DNA from: Nitrospira sp. LK70
GTDB lineage: Bacteria > Nitrospirota > Nitrospiria > Nitrospirales > Nitrospiraceae
Length of the DNA: 64,000 nucleotides
Direction: 5' to 3'
NCBI GenBank assembly: GCA_011090425.1
Contig: PHGD01000032.1
Location: 1-64,000, forward strand
The position numbers and the translations under genes are program-made. Positions 52,430-61,821 of the stretch are shown here, in pieces. The notes below the pieces were generated by a model. That model had not been told where the DNA came from and did no database searches. It saw only the letters and a program-made list of their open reading frames with translations. How positions within the stretch are numbered: the first letter of the stretch is position 1; every line of letters starts with the position of its first letter.

Positions 52430-53788
52430 ATGGTCCTAGTAGACAGTGCCCTGAAAGCCCGAGAAGCAGAGGGAAGACCGATTCGTGTCGGAATGGTCGG
52501 CGCAGGGTTTATGGGACAGGGGCTGACAAACCAAGTGGTTCACAGCGTTCCCGGAATGCGCATGGCTGCGGTTTCGAACCGTCGTCTGAAGCGGGCCTTG
52601 GATGTGTATACCTATGCAGGACTCACGGACATAGTCGAGGCTGCTACGCAGCGACATTTGGATGAGGCGATTCGTGCCGGAAAGCCCGTGGTGACCGAAG
52701 ATGCGTTTCTGCTCGCGAGGTCGGAGGAGATCGACATATTGATCGACGTTACCGGCTCAGTCGAATTCGGCGCCCATCTCGTTCTCGATGCGTTCAAACA
52801 CGGGAAAGACGTCGTACTGATGAACGCCGAAATCGACGCCACCATCGGTCCGATGCTTCAAGTCTACGCGGAGAAATACGGTGTCATCTTGTCCGCCTGC
52901 GACGGTGATGAGCCGGGGCTTCAGATGAATCTCTATCGATGGGTAAAAGGGTTGGGGATGATCCCGCGGGTAGTCGGCAATATCAAAGGCCTCCAAGATC
53001 CCTATCGTAATCCTACGACTCAACAGGGGTTTGCCGAGCGCTGGGGACAGAATCCGGCTATGGTCACGAGCTTTGCGGACGGCACGAAGATCAGCTGCGA
53101 ACAAACGATTGTGGCGAATGCGACCGGATTTGTGGTGAGGTCAAGAGGAATGTCCCGGGGGGCCGAGTATAAAGACGACATCCTCAAGATCGGTCAGCGC
53201 TATGATATCGATGAACTTCGTCGGTTGGGTGGAATCATCGATTACGTCGTGGGTACGCCGCTCACCAAAGCTTTTGTCCTGGCGGAACATCCGGACCCCA
53301 AACAACAACACTACCTCAATCTCTATAAAATGGGAGAGGGACCGTTATATTCATTTTTTGTTCCTTATCATCTCGTTCATTTCGAAGCGCCTAATGCCAT
53401 CGCTCGTGTCGCGCTGTTCCGGGATTGTCTGGCCAAGCCGCTTGGGGGACCGGTCGTTGAAGTGTGCGCCGTGGCGAAGCGCGACCTTAAGAAGGGGGAA
53501 GTTCTCGATGACTATGGAATGTACATGACATACGGCGAAGCAGTGAATACGGACGAAATGAGCAGGGGGCGGTACCTTCCCGAGGGACTCGTGGAGGGGT
53601 GTATCCTCAAGAAGGATATCAAGAAGGACGAAGTGATCACGTATGACGATGTAAAGCTCCCTCCAGGCCGAGTGGCCGACAAGCTGCGATCTGAACAATA
53701 TAAGCATTTTAGAGGTGAGACCTGGCTCGAAGAGTATATCGCATCCTCTGAAATGGTAGATCAAGTAGCCTGCCAATCAATTGCATAA
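52430..53788 (+). CDS. NAD(P)-dependent oxidoreductase with SAF domain
   Basis: A 452-residue protein with an AGGAGG ribosome-binding site. The N-terminal Rossmann domain (about 20-160) has VGMVGAGFMGQGLTNQV and resembles homoserine-dehydrogenase-like oxidoreductases. The C-terminal 110 residues form a SAF domain (AVAKRDLKKGEVLDDYG, GCILKKDIKKDEVITYDDV), also seen in sialic acid synthases and flagellar P-ring assembly proteins. Such fusions occur in gene clusters for unusual or branched sugars. The sugar substrate cannot be told from the sequence. It lies between the RmlC-like and RmlD-like genes. Confidence 0.85.
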   Translation: MVLVDSALKAREAEGRPIRVGMVGAGFMGQGLTNQVVHSVPGMRMAAVSNRRLKRALDVYTYAGLTDIVEAATQRHLDEAIRAGKPVVTEDAFLLARSEEIDILIDVTGSVEFGAHLVLDAFKHGKDVVLMNAEIDATIGPMLQVYAEKYGVILSACDGDEPGLQMNLYRWVKGLGMIPRVVGNIKGLQDPYRNPTTQQGFAERWGQNPAMVTSFADGTKISCEQTIVANATGFVVRSRGMSRGAEYKDDILKIGQRYDIDELRRLGGIIDYVVGTPLTKAFVLAEHPDPKQQHYLNLYKMGEGPLYSFFVPYHLVHFEAPNAIARVALFRDCLAKPLGGPVVEVCAVAKRDLKKGEVLDDYGMYMTYGEAVNTDEMSRGRYLPEGLVEGCILKKDIKKDEVITYDDVKLPPGRVADKLRSEQYKHFRGETWLEEYIASSEMVDQVACQSIA

Positions 53789-53844
53789 ACCAAACCTTTC
53801 ACCCATTATTCATGACGGCGAGGGACTCTCGAAACGAAGGGGTG

Positions 53845-54879
53845 ATGCGATATATTGCAGTCACTGGAATATCCGGGAAAGTCGGAGATGCTCTGCGCCG
53901 TTTTCGTCCTCGAAGGGCAACACTGACCGGCTTAGTCCACAAACACGGGCCGGAAACAGAAGATTTAACGGAAGTCGTGCAGGATTTTGATTGTACTGAT
54001 GAAGGCAGAGTCAAAGACATTGTGAGAAAGTTGGCAGGCAATAAAGTCAGAACGATAATAAATTGTGCCGGCGAAACAGATCTTGATGGAGTCGAAGGAC
54101 AAAGGTACGCAGCAGAACCAATCGCCCTCTCGGCGTATCAAAAAAACACACGTGGCGCGGAAATATTGGCCGACGCTTGTGCTGAACTTGCTGCAGAAGG
54201 TACGAACATATTATTGCTGCATCTTTCCAGTGAGTCTGTATTTGGAGATAATGTCCATGGGAAAAAGTATACGGAAGAAGACGAACTCAAAGTACCCAGG
54301 GACCACACTGGCGCGGTTAATTATGCCGATACGGTTACTATGCCGACGTTCTATGGCCTTACAAAGGTCCTGGGGGAACAAAAAGTCCTGGAAAGATATC
54401 GTGAGGGATCGGTCATAGTGCGGATGCACGGAGTGCAAGGACCTCTTGGGGGTTTATTTAAGAGGACCTGTTCTGAGCTTCAAATGGGTAAGCCGTTTAC
54501 GAGAGTAGATGACATGTATGTTGCACATCTCACAGATGCAACAGTGGCAGAAGCAATCTTTACGATTGAAGATGCCATGCATGATCCTGAAAGACGAACC
54601 AGAGGCATTTATCACGTAAGCGCCCGCAATCCTCTTACACCCTATGACATCAGTCTACGGTTCGCAGACAGATTAGGAAAACCACGCAGTGTCATTACTC
54701 CTATTCCTCTAAGAGAACTGATTGAGGCTGGTCGAAAGTCAGGCAAACCTCTGGCGCCACGACCTCACTACACAATTCTTGACGTGGCAAAATTTGAACA
54801 GGAGTTCTATCGCTTACCCACGGCTGAAGCAGCAATCGATAAGTATGTCGAGTTATACGGGCATTTATTCGGAATGTGA
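53845..54879 (+). CDS. RmlD-like NAD(P)-dependent sugar reductase
   Basis: A 344-residue protein. The ATG at 53845 is chosen because an AAGGGGTG site precedes it and the Rossmann strand begins there; an ATG at 53812 is the alternative. Visible motifs are YIAVTGISGKVGDALRRF, TIINCAGETDLDGVE, LHLSSESVFG and TFYGLTKVLGEQKVLE (Tyr-x-x-x-Lys), followed by VIVRMHGVQGPLGG. This fits the RmlD-substrate-binding class, which reduces 4-keto groups of sugar nucleotides. Together with the epimerase and oxidoreductase genes upstream it forms a deoxy-sugar pathway. Confidence 0.85.
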   Translation: MRYIAVTGISGKVGDALRRFRPRRATLTGLVHKHGPETEDLTEVVQDFDCTDEGRVKDIVRKLAGNKVRTIINCAGETDLDGVEGQRYAAEPIALSAYQKNTRGAEILADACAELAAEGTNILLLHLSSESVFGDNVHGKKYTEEDELKVPRDHTGAVNYADTVTMPTFYGLTKVLGEQKVLERYREGSVIVRMHGVQGPLGGLFKRTCSELQMGKPFTRVDDMYVAHLTDATVAEAIFTIEDAMHDPERRTRGIYHVSARNPLTPYDISLRFADRLGKPRSVITPIPLRELIEAGRKSGKPLAPRPHYTILDVAKFEQEFYRLPTAEAAIDKYVELYGHLFGM

Positions 54880-55400
54880 CCAGACTCGACAACGCTTCCA
54901 GGAATACTTCCCACAGCATCGCACATAATCGACACACCGCGTAGTGAACGGCCTCGCGATACGTTCAGGATGTAATCCGGCCGAAGCCCCTGAGCCTGGT
55001 CCTGCCGGGCCATAATCTGCTCTAACAGGTTGCGGAAAAACTCGGTTGATACCAACAATATGGCTGGAATGTTCTGTACGGTATGAACGGCAGAATACCG
55101 TCAGGATGCTCAAAAAGACTGTCCAGCAAGGCCGCAGCGAGCGAAGGGGCGAGGCGTACGCTTCGGTACGTTGAGCCGCTGAGCGATGCGAGAACGCCGC
55201 TGGCGGACTTTTTCAGCATCCTGTTAAAGCGTGGATCACCCGCTCTTCTGGTAACGACATATCGACCTCGATCGCAAGGCCCTCGCGCACACCTTCGTTC
55301 GGTTCGTTCAACCTCCGCTTTCCGCATGGAATCCTTGTGGGTCGTTATGCTGCCAGAAGATTCTTCACTTGATCTGTCTTAAGTTTGGGGGGGATATGCC
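54880..55400. other. Gap of about 520 bases containing a MITE-like repeat
   Basis: No convincing coding sequence. The central part (55102-55223) is an inverted-repeat element described separately. Sequence before it (54940-55100) has no recognised feature. The gap separates the sugar-reductase gene from the cytidylyltransferase gene, and a GGGGGGATA ribosome-binding site for the latter is at its end. Confidence 0.5.
55102..55223. repeat. MITE/REP-like element with 16-bp terminal inverted repeats
   Basis: The left end CAGGATGCTCAAAAAG and right end CTTTTTCAGCATCCTG are complementary at 15 of 16 positions. Inside there are further inverted segments, for example CGTACGCTTCGGTACG and a GC-rich stretch with GAGCGAAGGGGCGAGGCG. 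The element is about 122 bases long, has no coding capacity and would fold into one long hairpin. I recall similar intergenic elements from Nitrospira genomes, but could not check this. Only one full copy is seen in the window. Confidence 0.7.
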
Positions 55401-56204
55401 ATGAAAGTCGTACTGTTTTGTGGCGGTTTTGGGATGAGATTAAGAGAATACTCGGAGTCGCTTCCGAAGCCGATGGTGCCCATCGGCTATCGACCGATCC
55501 TATGGCACGTGATGAAGTATTATGCCCACTTCGGACATAAGGATTTCGTGTTGTGTCTTGGTCATGCCGCCGATGTCGTGAAGAAATACTTCTTGAACTA
55601 CGAAGAGGGCATTTCGAACGATTTCGTGCTTTCGGAGGGTGGGAAACGTCTCGATCTTCTGAATAGAGACATCAGCGACTGGCGAATCATATTTGCCGAC
55701 ACCGGACTGACTTCCAACATAGGTCAACGATTGAAGGCGGTGGAAAAATACCTGGATGGCGAAGAGATGTTTCTCGCCAACTATAGTGACGGTCTCACGG
55801 ATCTTCCGCTGCCGACCCAGCTTGACCATTTTCTCAGGCAAGGCAAAATCGGCAGTTTCGTCTGCGTCAAGCCGCGCCTGAGCTATCACATCGTCACGTT
55901 GAACGGACAGGATGATATCGAAAAGATTCAGGACATGAGCCAGACCAATATTCGGATCAACGGCGGCTTCTTTATGTTCAAGAAGGACATCTTCAACTAT
56001 CTCGGTCCAGGAGAGGAACTGGTTCGGGAACCCTTCCAGAGGTTGATCAAAGAAAAGCAGCTCATCGGATACAAATACGACGGTTTCTGGGCTTCCATGG
56101 ATACGTTCAAGGATAAACAAGCTTTGGATGAGATGTATTCGCATGGTGGTGCACCATGGGAAGTATGGAAACCCCGTTCTGAGAGAAAAGACTTCTCCTC
56201 CTGA
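55401..56204 (+). CDS. rfbF: Sugar-phosphate nucleotidyltransferase, RfbF-like (glucose-1-phosphate cytidylyltransferase)
   Basis: A 267-residue nucleotidyltransferase with a strong ribosome-binding site. The signature VVLFCGGFGMRLREYSESLPKPM binds the nucleotide phosphates, followed by GYRPILWHVMKYYAHFGHKD as in RfbF. FLANYSDGLTDLP contains the metal-binding Asp and GFWASMDTFKDKQALDEM is the C-terminal motif. It should make CDP-glucose or a related activated sugar from a sugar-1-phosphate. The usual partner, a CDP-glucose 4,6-dehydratase (rfbG), is not in the window. The following gene, a PIG-L deacetylase, starts 21 bases downstream. Confidence 0.85.
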   Translation: MKVVLFCGGFGMRLREYSESLPKPMVPIGYRPILWHVMKYYAHFGHKDFVLCLGHAADVVKKYFLNYEEGISNDFVLSEGGKRLDLLNRDISDWRIIFADTGLTSNIGQRLKAVEKYLDGEEMFLANYSDGLTDLPLPTQLDHFLRQGKIGSFVCVKPRLSYHIVTLNGQDDIEKIQDMSQTNIRINGGFFMFKKDIFNYLGPGEELVREPFQRLIKEKQLIGYKYDGFWASMDTFKDKQALDEMYSHGGAPWEVWKPRSERKDFSS

Positions 56205-56225
56205 CCGTACGCAACCTTCTAGTTT

Positions 56226-56897
56226 GTGTCGCCGATTCCCGTGAAAACCACCTTCCCGATTCAGCTCGATCGAAGACGCTTGAATATCCTCTGCATCGGA
56301 GCTCATGCCGACGACATGGAGATCGGATGCGGCGGGACCATTCTCAAGCTGTTGCAGACCCATCCTGGAAGCCGTGTCGTATGGGTGGTTCTGACGGCAA
56401 GAGGGGATCGTAAGAAAGAAGCGGTGAAAAGTGCTGGTTCGTTTCTCCGGGGAGCAGGAGTTGCGCACATCGTCACCAAATCCTTCAGGGAAAGCTATTT
56501 GCCGTATCAGGGGAAGGAAGTAAAGGAGTATTTCGACACCCTTCCACATGTGATCGATCCGGACCTTATTTTTACCCATTATCGTCATGATCTTCACCAG
56601 GACCATCGTATCCTGTGCGAATTGACATGGAATACCTATCGCCGCCACCAGATTCTCGAATACGAGATTCCAAAGTACGATGGAGACCTCGGTCAACCCA
56701 ATCTGTACGTGCCGCTCACGGACGAAGTAAGCAGGGAAAAGGTTCGATTGCTTATGGAGGGATTTGCAACACAACGTAGTAAGCGATGGTTCACGGAAGA
56801 TACCTTCTACAGTTTGCTCAGGATTCGAGGAATTGAATCTCCTGCGGCCACCAGGTACGCCGAAGCCTTCTATGCAAGGAGAGTAGTACTTGAATAG
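56226..56897 (+). CDS. PIG-L/LmbE-family deacetylase
   Basis: A 223-residue protein starting at a GTG. The zinc-binding motif is intact: CIGAHADDMEIGCGGT (His-x-Asp-Asp) and FTHYRHDLHQDHRILCEL with the third-ligand His and conserved HxxH. These enzymes remove N-acetyl groups from sugar amines such as GlcNAc on lipid or nucleotide carriers. It is part of the glycan operon, between the cytidylyltransferase and the Cys-rich protein, and may deacetylate an amino sugar before further modification. Confidence 0.9.
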   Translation: MSPIPVKTTFPIQLDRRRLNILCIGAHADDMEIGCGGTILKLLQTHPGSRVVWVVLTARGDRKKEAVKSAGSFLRGAGVAHIVTKSFRESYLPYQGKEVKEYFDTLPHVIDPDLIFTHYRHDLHQDHRILCELTWNTYRRHQILEYEIPKYDGDLGQPNLYVPLTDEVSREKVRLLMEGFATQRSKRWFTEDTFYSLLRIRGIESPAATRYAEAFYARRVVLE

Positions 56898-56916
56898 TCT
56901 TAACACTGAGGGATAG

Positions 56917-58062
56917 ATGAAGTTGAAAGCGGGAGATTGGGTTGAGATTAAGAGTAAAGAGGAAATTCTTGCCACGCTGGACAAGAACGGGCGTTTGGAA
57001 GAAATGCCCTTTATGCCACAGATGTTTGAGTATTGTGGCCGGAGGTTCAAGGTTTACAAAAGAGCTCACAAAACGTGTGACACAGTTTATCCGATTAGGG
57101 GGCGACGTTTGTCGGGTACAGTCCATCTAGAACTGCGGTGCAACGGCGCTGCATATGGCGGGTGCCAAGCTAACTGCCTTATTTTTTGGAAGACGGCATG
57201 GCTGAAACCGGTCAATGGGAAGGTGGTCGGTACACACTATGTTTCACAAGTTGGGCGACCCATATCCATCTTGTCGGCAGGTACGACTGAGACGGATGTT
57301 ATTGCTGGAACCTATGCAGAAGTTCCAGACTTTCCCGACGGGCGAAAATATATCTGTCAGGCGACGCAATTACCCAGTTTCACGACGGATCTAAACTGGT
57401 GGGATCTTCGGCAGTACATGGAAGATCTTACTTCGGGGAACGTGACGACAAGCCAATTTTGCAAAGGGGTGGCGTATGCCACCTATAATAATGTGATTAA
57501 TGCTGGGATTGGGTTAGGTCGCGCGCTTCGTTGGCTCTACGACCGGGCTCAGTCTCTATGGGGAGGTGTTCCTTATCCGAGAACAAGAGGGCGTCTCCCG
57601 GTCGATCAACCAACGCCGACTTGTGCGCTAGATCTCCAACCTGGGGAACGTGTCCGAGTAAAGCCATTTCATGAGGTTCTCGCCACTCTCAATACTCAGA
57701 ATAAGAATAGAGGACTGTATTTTGATGCGGAAGCCGTCCCCTATTGTGGAGGTGAATATCGAGTGCGGTCACGCTTGAATAAGTTCATTGAAGAGAAGAC
57801 GGGAAAGCTCATCACACTGAAGAACAGTTCGATACTTCTCGATGGCGTCTGGTGCCGCTCACGTTACAGTGAGTGTCGGATGTTTTGCCCGCGAAGTATC
57901 TATACATGGTGGCGAGAAATCTGGCTCGAACGAGTTTCAGAGGAATCTGAAAGTGGGCTGAGAAATCGGCCGGAATTGTCTTCTCATGATCACGATAAGA
58001 CCACATCACGACACCGATTGAGACTGCGAAGTCGTGTAGGCCAGAAAGCGTACGACCGTTAA
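56917..58062 (+). CDS. Unknown protein with a duplicated four-cysteine domain
   Basis: A 381-residue protein that I do not recognise as a named family. It contains two copies of one domain, at about 1-98 and 238-342. Each begins G-(D/E)-x-V-x-(I/V)-K and then has LATL, a Tyr-Cys-Gly (C40, C277), and a cysteine cluster C-x7-C-x3-C (C75, C83, C87) or C-x6-C-x3-C (C313, C320, C324), followed by W-x3-WL-x-(P/R)V. Four cysteines per copy would suit a zinc or iron-sulphur site. The linker of about 140 residues between the copies has FCKGVAYATYNNVINAG. The tail is basic. It sits between the deacetylase and flippase genes, so a glycan-related role is likely but unknown. Confidence 0.75.
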   Translation: MKLKAGDWVEIKSKEEILATLDKNGRLEEMPFMPQMFEYCGRRFKVYKRAHKTCDTVYPIRGRRLSGTVHLELRCNGAAYGGCQANCLIFWKTAWLKPVNGKVVGTHYVSQVGRPISILSAGTTETDVIAGTYAEVPDFPDGRKYICQATQLPSFTTDLNWWDLRQYMEDLTSGNVTTSQFCKGVAYATYNNVINAGIGLGRALRWLYDRAQSLWGGVPYPRTRGRLPVDQPTPTCALDLQPGERVRVKPFHEVLATLNTQNKNRGLYFDAEAVPYCGGEYRVRSRLNKFIEEKTGKLITLKNSSILLDGVWCRSRYSECRMFCPRSIYTWWREIWLERVSEESESGLRNRPELSSHDHDKTTSRHRLRLRSRVGQKAYDR

Positions 58063-58170
58063 TTGTTACCGTTGTTGCAATTACCCAAGGGCCCATCTGT
58101 CTGTCTCTTACTCATTGAGTGAATCGAAAAGTCAGCCGGTGATCACTGGAACCCGGTCCATAATGTCTCG

Positions 58171-59652
58171 ATGGAAGATCTCAAGGAGAAGACGCTTCGA
58201 GGTGGTGTCGCAAAAGTCTGCGCCCAAGGAGTAAACTTCTTTCTTCGGCTTGGCTCCCTGATGGTGTTGGCGCGACTGCTGGACCCGAAGGATTTTGGAT
58301 TGGTTGGGATGGTCACAGCCGTCACAGGAGTCTTCAGCTTATTTAAGGATGCCGGCCTGTCGATGGCGACAGTCCAACGAACGACGATCTCCCACGAAGA
58401 AGTGTCAACATTGTTCTGGCTCAATATGGCGGTGGGCGCAGTGCTTGGGTGCCTGTCACTGGGGATCGCGCCCATACTCGTTTCTTTCTATGAAGAGCCC
58501 CGCCTTTTCTATGTGACAGCAGCGTTGGGAGCCGGATTCTTATTCAATGCGGCCGGCGTGCAACACTCTGCGCTTCTCCAACGGCAAATGCGCTTTGTCA
58601 CGTTGTCAGTGATCGAAACGATTGCGTTGTTGATCAGTACCGCAGTGGGCATCAGCATGGCTCTAAGCGGTTTCGGATATTGGGCACTCGTCGGCATGGC
58701 GGTTGCGCTGCCGGCGGTCTCCACAATCTGCTTGTGGTCGATCGATACATGGGTGCCGGGGATGCCGAGTCGAGGAGCGGAAATTGGATCGATGGTGCGT
58801 TTTGGAGGCATAGCCACCTTAAACGGTCTTGTCGTGTATGTGGCGTATAACCTAGAGAAGGTGCTCCTGGGTCGATTTTGGGGAGCCGAAGCACTTGGAG
58901 TTTATGGGAGAGCCTATCAGCTCGTTAACATCCCCACGGAGAACCTGAATTCCGCAATGGGAGGGGTATTATTCGCGGCCTTGTCGCGACTCCAGAATGA
59001 ACCAGAACGCTTGAAAAAGTACTTTTTGAAGAGCTACGCATTGCTTCTATCGGTCACCTTGCCTATTTCGGTTGCATCCGCTTTGTTTGCCGATGACATT
59101 ATCTTTCTTGCCCTTGGGCCAAAGTGGCAAGATGCCGTGCCGATTTTCAGATTACTGACTCCGACGATTCTCATCTTTGCACTAATCAATCCGATGTATT
59201 GTCTGTTTGTCTCAATCGGATTGGTGGGGCGGAGCTTGAAGCTTGCTCTGGTGATCGCTCCCTTGGTCATCACGGCTTATATTGTTGGGTTACCATACGG
59301 CCCGCGCGGCGTCGCGTTCGCCTACTCAGCCGTACTGATGTTGTGGGTTGTTCCTCACCTTGCCTGGTCTATACACGGCACGATGATTTCTCTGAGAGAT
59401 CTTTTACAAACTGTGGGGCGACCGCTTCTTTCGACGGTTGTAGCCGCGGCTTTCGCCTATGTTGTTGACCTAGCCTATGCGCAATCACTGGCTCCGCTGG
59501 CTCGACTTTCATTCAGTGGTGGCATCATGGTTGTGGTGTACCTATGGATGCTGTTATTCGTTATGGGGCAGAAGTCATTTTACTTGGATCTTCTTAGAGG
59601 TCTAAGAAAACGCTCTCCGGTCGGAGAAAGAGAATCTCTCGAATTGGCATAG
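58171..59652 (+). CDS. Wzx-type oligosaccharide flippase (MOP superfamily)
   Basis: A 493-residue integral membrane protein with 12-14 hydrophobic segments. The opening KTLRGGVAKVCAQGVNFFLR and VLARLLDPKDFGLVGMVTAV are typical of the polysaccharide_synt/Wzx-C (WcaJ-locus type) group of lipopolysaccharide biosynthesis transporters. LEKVLLGRFWGAEALGVYGRAY and NSAMGGVLFAALSRLQNEPE are further family marks. It moves the undecaprenyl-linked repeat unit across the inner membrane for polymerisation. No Wzy polymerase is visible in the window; it may lie to the right. Confidence 0.9.
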   Translation: MEDLKEKTLRGGVAKVCAQGVNFFLRLGSLMVLARLLDPKDFGLVGMVTAVTGVFSLFKDAGLSMATVQRTTISHEEVSTLFWLNMAVGAVLGCLSLGIAPILVSFYEEPRLFYVTAALGAGFLFNAAGVQHSALLQRQMRFVTLSVIETIALLISTAVGISMALSGFGYWALVGMAVALPAVSTICLWSIDTWVPGMPSRGAEIGSMVRFGGIATLNGLVVYVAYNLEKVLLGRFWGAEALGVYGRAYQLVNIPTENLNSAMGGVLFAALSRLQNEPERLKKYFLKSYALLLSVTLPISVASALFADDIIFLALGPKWQDAVPIFRLLTPTILIFALINPMYCLFVSIGLVGRSLKLALVIAPLVITAYIVGLPYGPRGVAFAYSAVLMLWVVPHLAWSIHGTMISLRDLLQTVGRPLLSTVVAAAFAYVVDLAYAQSLAPLARLSFSGGIMVVVYLWMLLFVMGQKSFYLDLLRGLRKRSPVGERESLELA

Positions 59653-59672
59653 CTATCAAGCGATGGTGAAGT

Positions 59673-60683
59673 ATGATTACAGACGAACCGTTGGTTTCCA
59701 TCGTTACTCCCGTCTATAACGGACAGAAATACCTTTCTGAGTGCATCGAGAGTGTTCTGGCGCAGACGTATGCAAATTGGGAATACGCGATTGTCAATAA
59801 TTGTAGTACGGACAAGACCTTGGAGATCGCCGGGGCATATGTCAAGAGGGACAAGCGCATTCGGGTTCATAGCTATGATGAGTTTGTAAGCGTAATGGAG
59901 AGCTATAACAGAGCACTTCGCATAATATCCCCAAGCAGCAAATACTGTAAGATAGTGGATGCGGACGATTGGATTGAATCAGATTGCTTGACTCAAATGG
60001 TGAGGGTAGCAGAAACCTATCCGACCGCTGCAATTGTCGGGTCATATCAACGCTGCGGTGGAAAGGTGCTCGGTGAAGGGCTGCCCTCAAACGTTGAATT
60101 CCTGTCTGGCCGAGAAGTCTCGCGATTGAGTTTGGTGTCGCTGGGATTCCCCAAGACATTGGATGCTTTTGGAAATCAAACCAGCGTCTTGTATCGGTCT
60201 GACGTGATCAGGAAGAACGATCCATTTTTCCCTCATCTTTTCCCGTACGCGGACACAACCGCATGCTACAAGTATCTTCAGCATCACGACTTCGGGTTTG
60301 TGCACAGTGCCGTTTCCACGAGGCGTGTTCACGATGATACAGTCTCCTCCAAGGTTGCTGACAAGTATGGAATCGGGTTGCTCGGCTCCCTCGGCCACAT
60401 TATTGACTATGGACCATTGCTTGTTGAGGAAAATGAGCTGGAAGAACTAAAAGCCAGATTTCTGAGAAAATACTACAAAATTATGGGGGCGAGCCTGCTT
60501 AAATTAAACTGGGAAAGGGAGGTTTGGCTCTTTCAAGTTTCCAGGATGCAAGAACTGGGATATCCACTCAGCTTCTGGAAACTAATAGGAGGCGCTGCGG
60601 AAGAAGTTACAGAGGAATTGCATGATCCACGAATGGCATTCCGGAAGTTCTTTAGGGCTCTGGAAAGAAGGGTTGGTAAATGA
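59673..60683 (+). CDS. Family 2 glycosyltransferase
   Basis: A 336-residue protein with GGTGAAG before the ATG. The GT-A fold is clear in the first 110 residues: LVSIVTPVYNGQKYLSECIESVL, YAIVNNCSTDKTLEI, and the metal-binding D-x-D in KIVDADDWIESDCL. The C-terminal part is helical. It adds one sugar to the lipid-linked repeat unit on the cytoplasmic side; donor and acceptor cannot be told. Confidence 0.9.
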   Translation: MITDEPLVSIVTPVYNGQKYLSECIESVLAQTYANWEYAIVNNCSTDKTLEIAGAYVKRDKRIRVHSYDEFVSVMESYNRALRIISPSSKYCKIVDADDWIESDCLTQMVRVAETYPTAAIVGSYQRCGGKVLGEGLPSNVEFLSGREVSRLSLVSLGFPKTLDAFGNQTSVLYRSDVIRKNDPFFPHLFPYADTTACYKYLQHHDFGFVHSAVSTRRVHDDTVSSKVADKYGIGLLGSLGHIIDYGPLLVEENELEELKARFLRKYYKIMGASLLKLNWEREVWLFQVSRMQELGYPLSFWKLIGGAAEEVTEELHDPRMAFRKFFRALERRVGK

Positions 60684-60715
60684 GAGGATGCTGAAGCTCC
60701 CAAGTGAAGCCGCTC

Positions 60716-61774
60716 ATGAAACGCAAGAAGATTTGGATAGACCTCGATAATTCTCCGCATGTGCCGCTCTTTGTTCCTATCATCAAAGAACTTGAGGAAA
60801 GAGGGCATACGATCATCCTAACAACCCGCGATACTTTCCAAGTGCTCGGTCTTGCCGACCGCTACAAGCTGAAATATGAGAAAGTGGGTAGACATTACGG
60901 AGCTAATAAGCTGCTAAAGGTCATTGGTACGATTTGGCGAAGTATTCAACTATGCAGGGTAGTCCTCAAGGAGAAGCCTGATATCTCTCTATCTCACGGC
61001 TCTCGACCTCTTGTGCTACTATCTTCAGTGCTTAGCATCCCTACGATACTCATGTTTGATTATGAGTATGCAACAATGCTTCCGATCATCAAGCCTGAAT
61101 TGGGCATCGCACCTGAAGTCATCAGAAACCCTCGCATAGCGAACCATTTCAGGCGTGGTCTGCGTACTTACTCCGGTATCAAGGAAGATGTCTATGTGCC
61201 CTCATTTAGGCCAGACCCTTCAATTGTTCAACAGTTGAATCTTGAAGAGCATGATATTGTGGCAACTATTCGTCCGCCTGCGAGTGAGGCGCACTATCAC
61301 AACCCCGAGAGTGACAAGCTTTTTTCCAAAGTTATAGAAGTTCTCGGATCGAGTACAGAGGTTCGAATGATTATTTTGCCGCGGAATGAAAAGACCGAGA
61401 AAGAACTAATATATAGGACCTGGCCCATCTGGTGCAAAGAGGGGAAAATAATTATTCCTGATCAAGTTGTAGATGGCCTTAATTTAATATGGCATTCAGA
61501 CTTGGTGATTAGCGGTGGTGGCACCATGAACAGGGAAGCGGCTGCATTGGGTGTTCCTGTATACAGCATTTTTCGAGGCGCTCATGGGGCAGTCGACAAC
61601 TATTTGGCCGAACATGGCCGACTAATAATGATTGAAAGCCAGGATGATGTGGTGTCAAAGATTCAATTGGTCAAGAGACGCAAAGGAACGGAGAGGTACA
61701 GTATTGACTATTTGGCTTTAAACAAAATCATGACTGCCATAGAGGAAGTCCTTAACCATCCATCCATTTCGTAA
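60716..61774 (+). CDS. DUF354-family protein (glycosyltransferase-B-like)
   Basis: A 352-residue protein; the ATG at 60716 is chosen over the GTG at 60704. It has the DUF354 signature WIDLDNSPHVPLFVPII, then LEERGHTIILTTRDTFQVL, KPDISLSHGSRPL and LMFDYEYATM. The second half has ISGGGTMNREAAALGVPVY, as in the nucleotide-sugar-binding half of GT-B enzymes such as UDP-GlcNAc 2-epimerase and MurG. DUF354 proteins occur in surface-polysaccharide loci and are probably glycosyltransferases or epimerase-like; the exact reaction is unknown. It is expressed with the glycosyltransferase before it. Confidence 0.85.
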   Translation: MKRKKIWIDLDNSPHVPLFVPIIKELEERGHTIILTTRDTFQVLGLADRYKLKYEKVGRHYGANKLLKVIGTIWRSIQLCRVVLKEKPDISLSHGSRPLVLLSSVLSIPTILMFDYEYATMLPIIKPELGIAPEVIRNPRIANHFRRGLRTYSGIKEDVYVPSFRPDPSIVQQLNLEEHDIVATIRPPASEAHYHNPESDKLFSKVIEVLGSSTEVRMIILPRNEKTEKELIYRTWPIWCKEGKIIIPDQVVDGLNLIWHSDLVISGGGTMNREAAALGVPVYSIFRGAHGAVDNYLAEHGRLIMIESQDDVVSKIQLVKRRKGTERYSIDYLALNKIMTAIEEVLNHPSIS

Positions 61775-61821
61775 GCAAATTTCGACCTTTGATCATTGTT
61801 CCGACCAGAGGGGACTGCTCG

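Noticed and set aside
55500..57050. Long 516-codon open frame on the minus strand
   Set aside because: It is the shadow of the cytidylyltransferase and PIG-L genes, whose motifs are intact on the plus strand.
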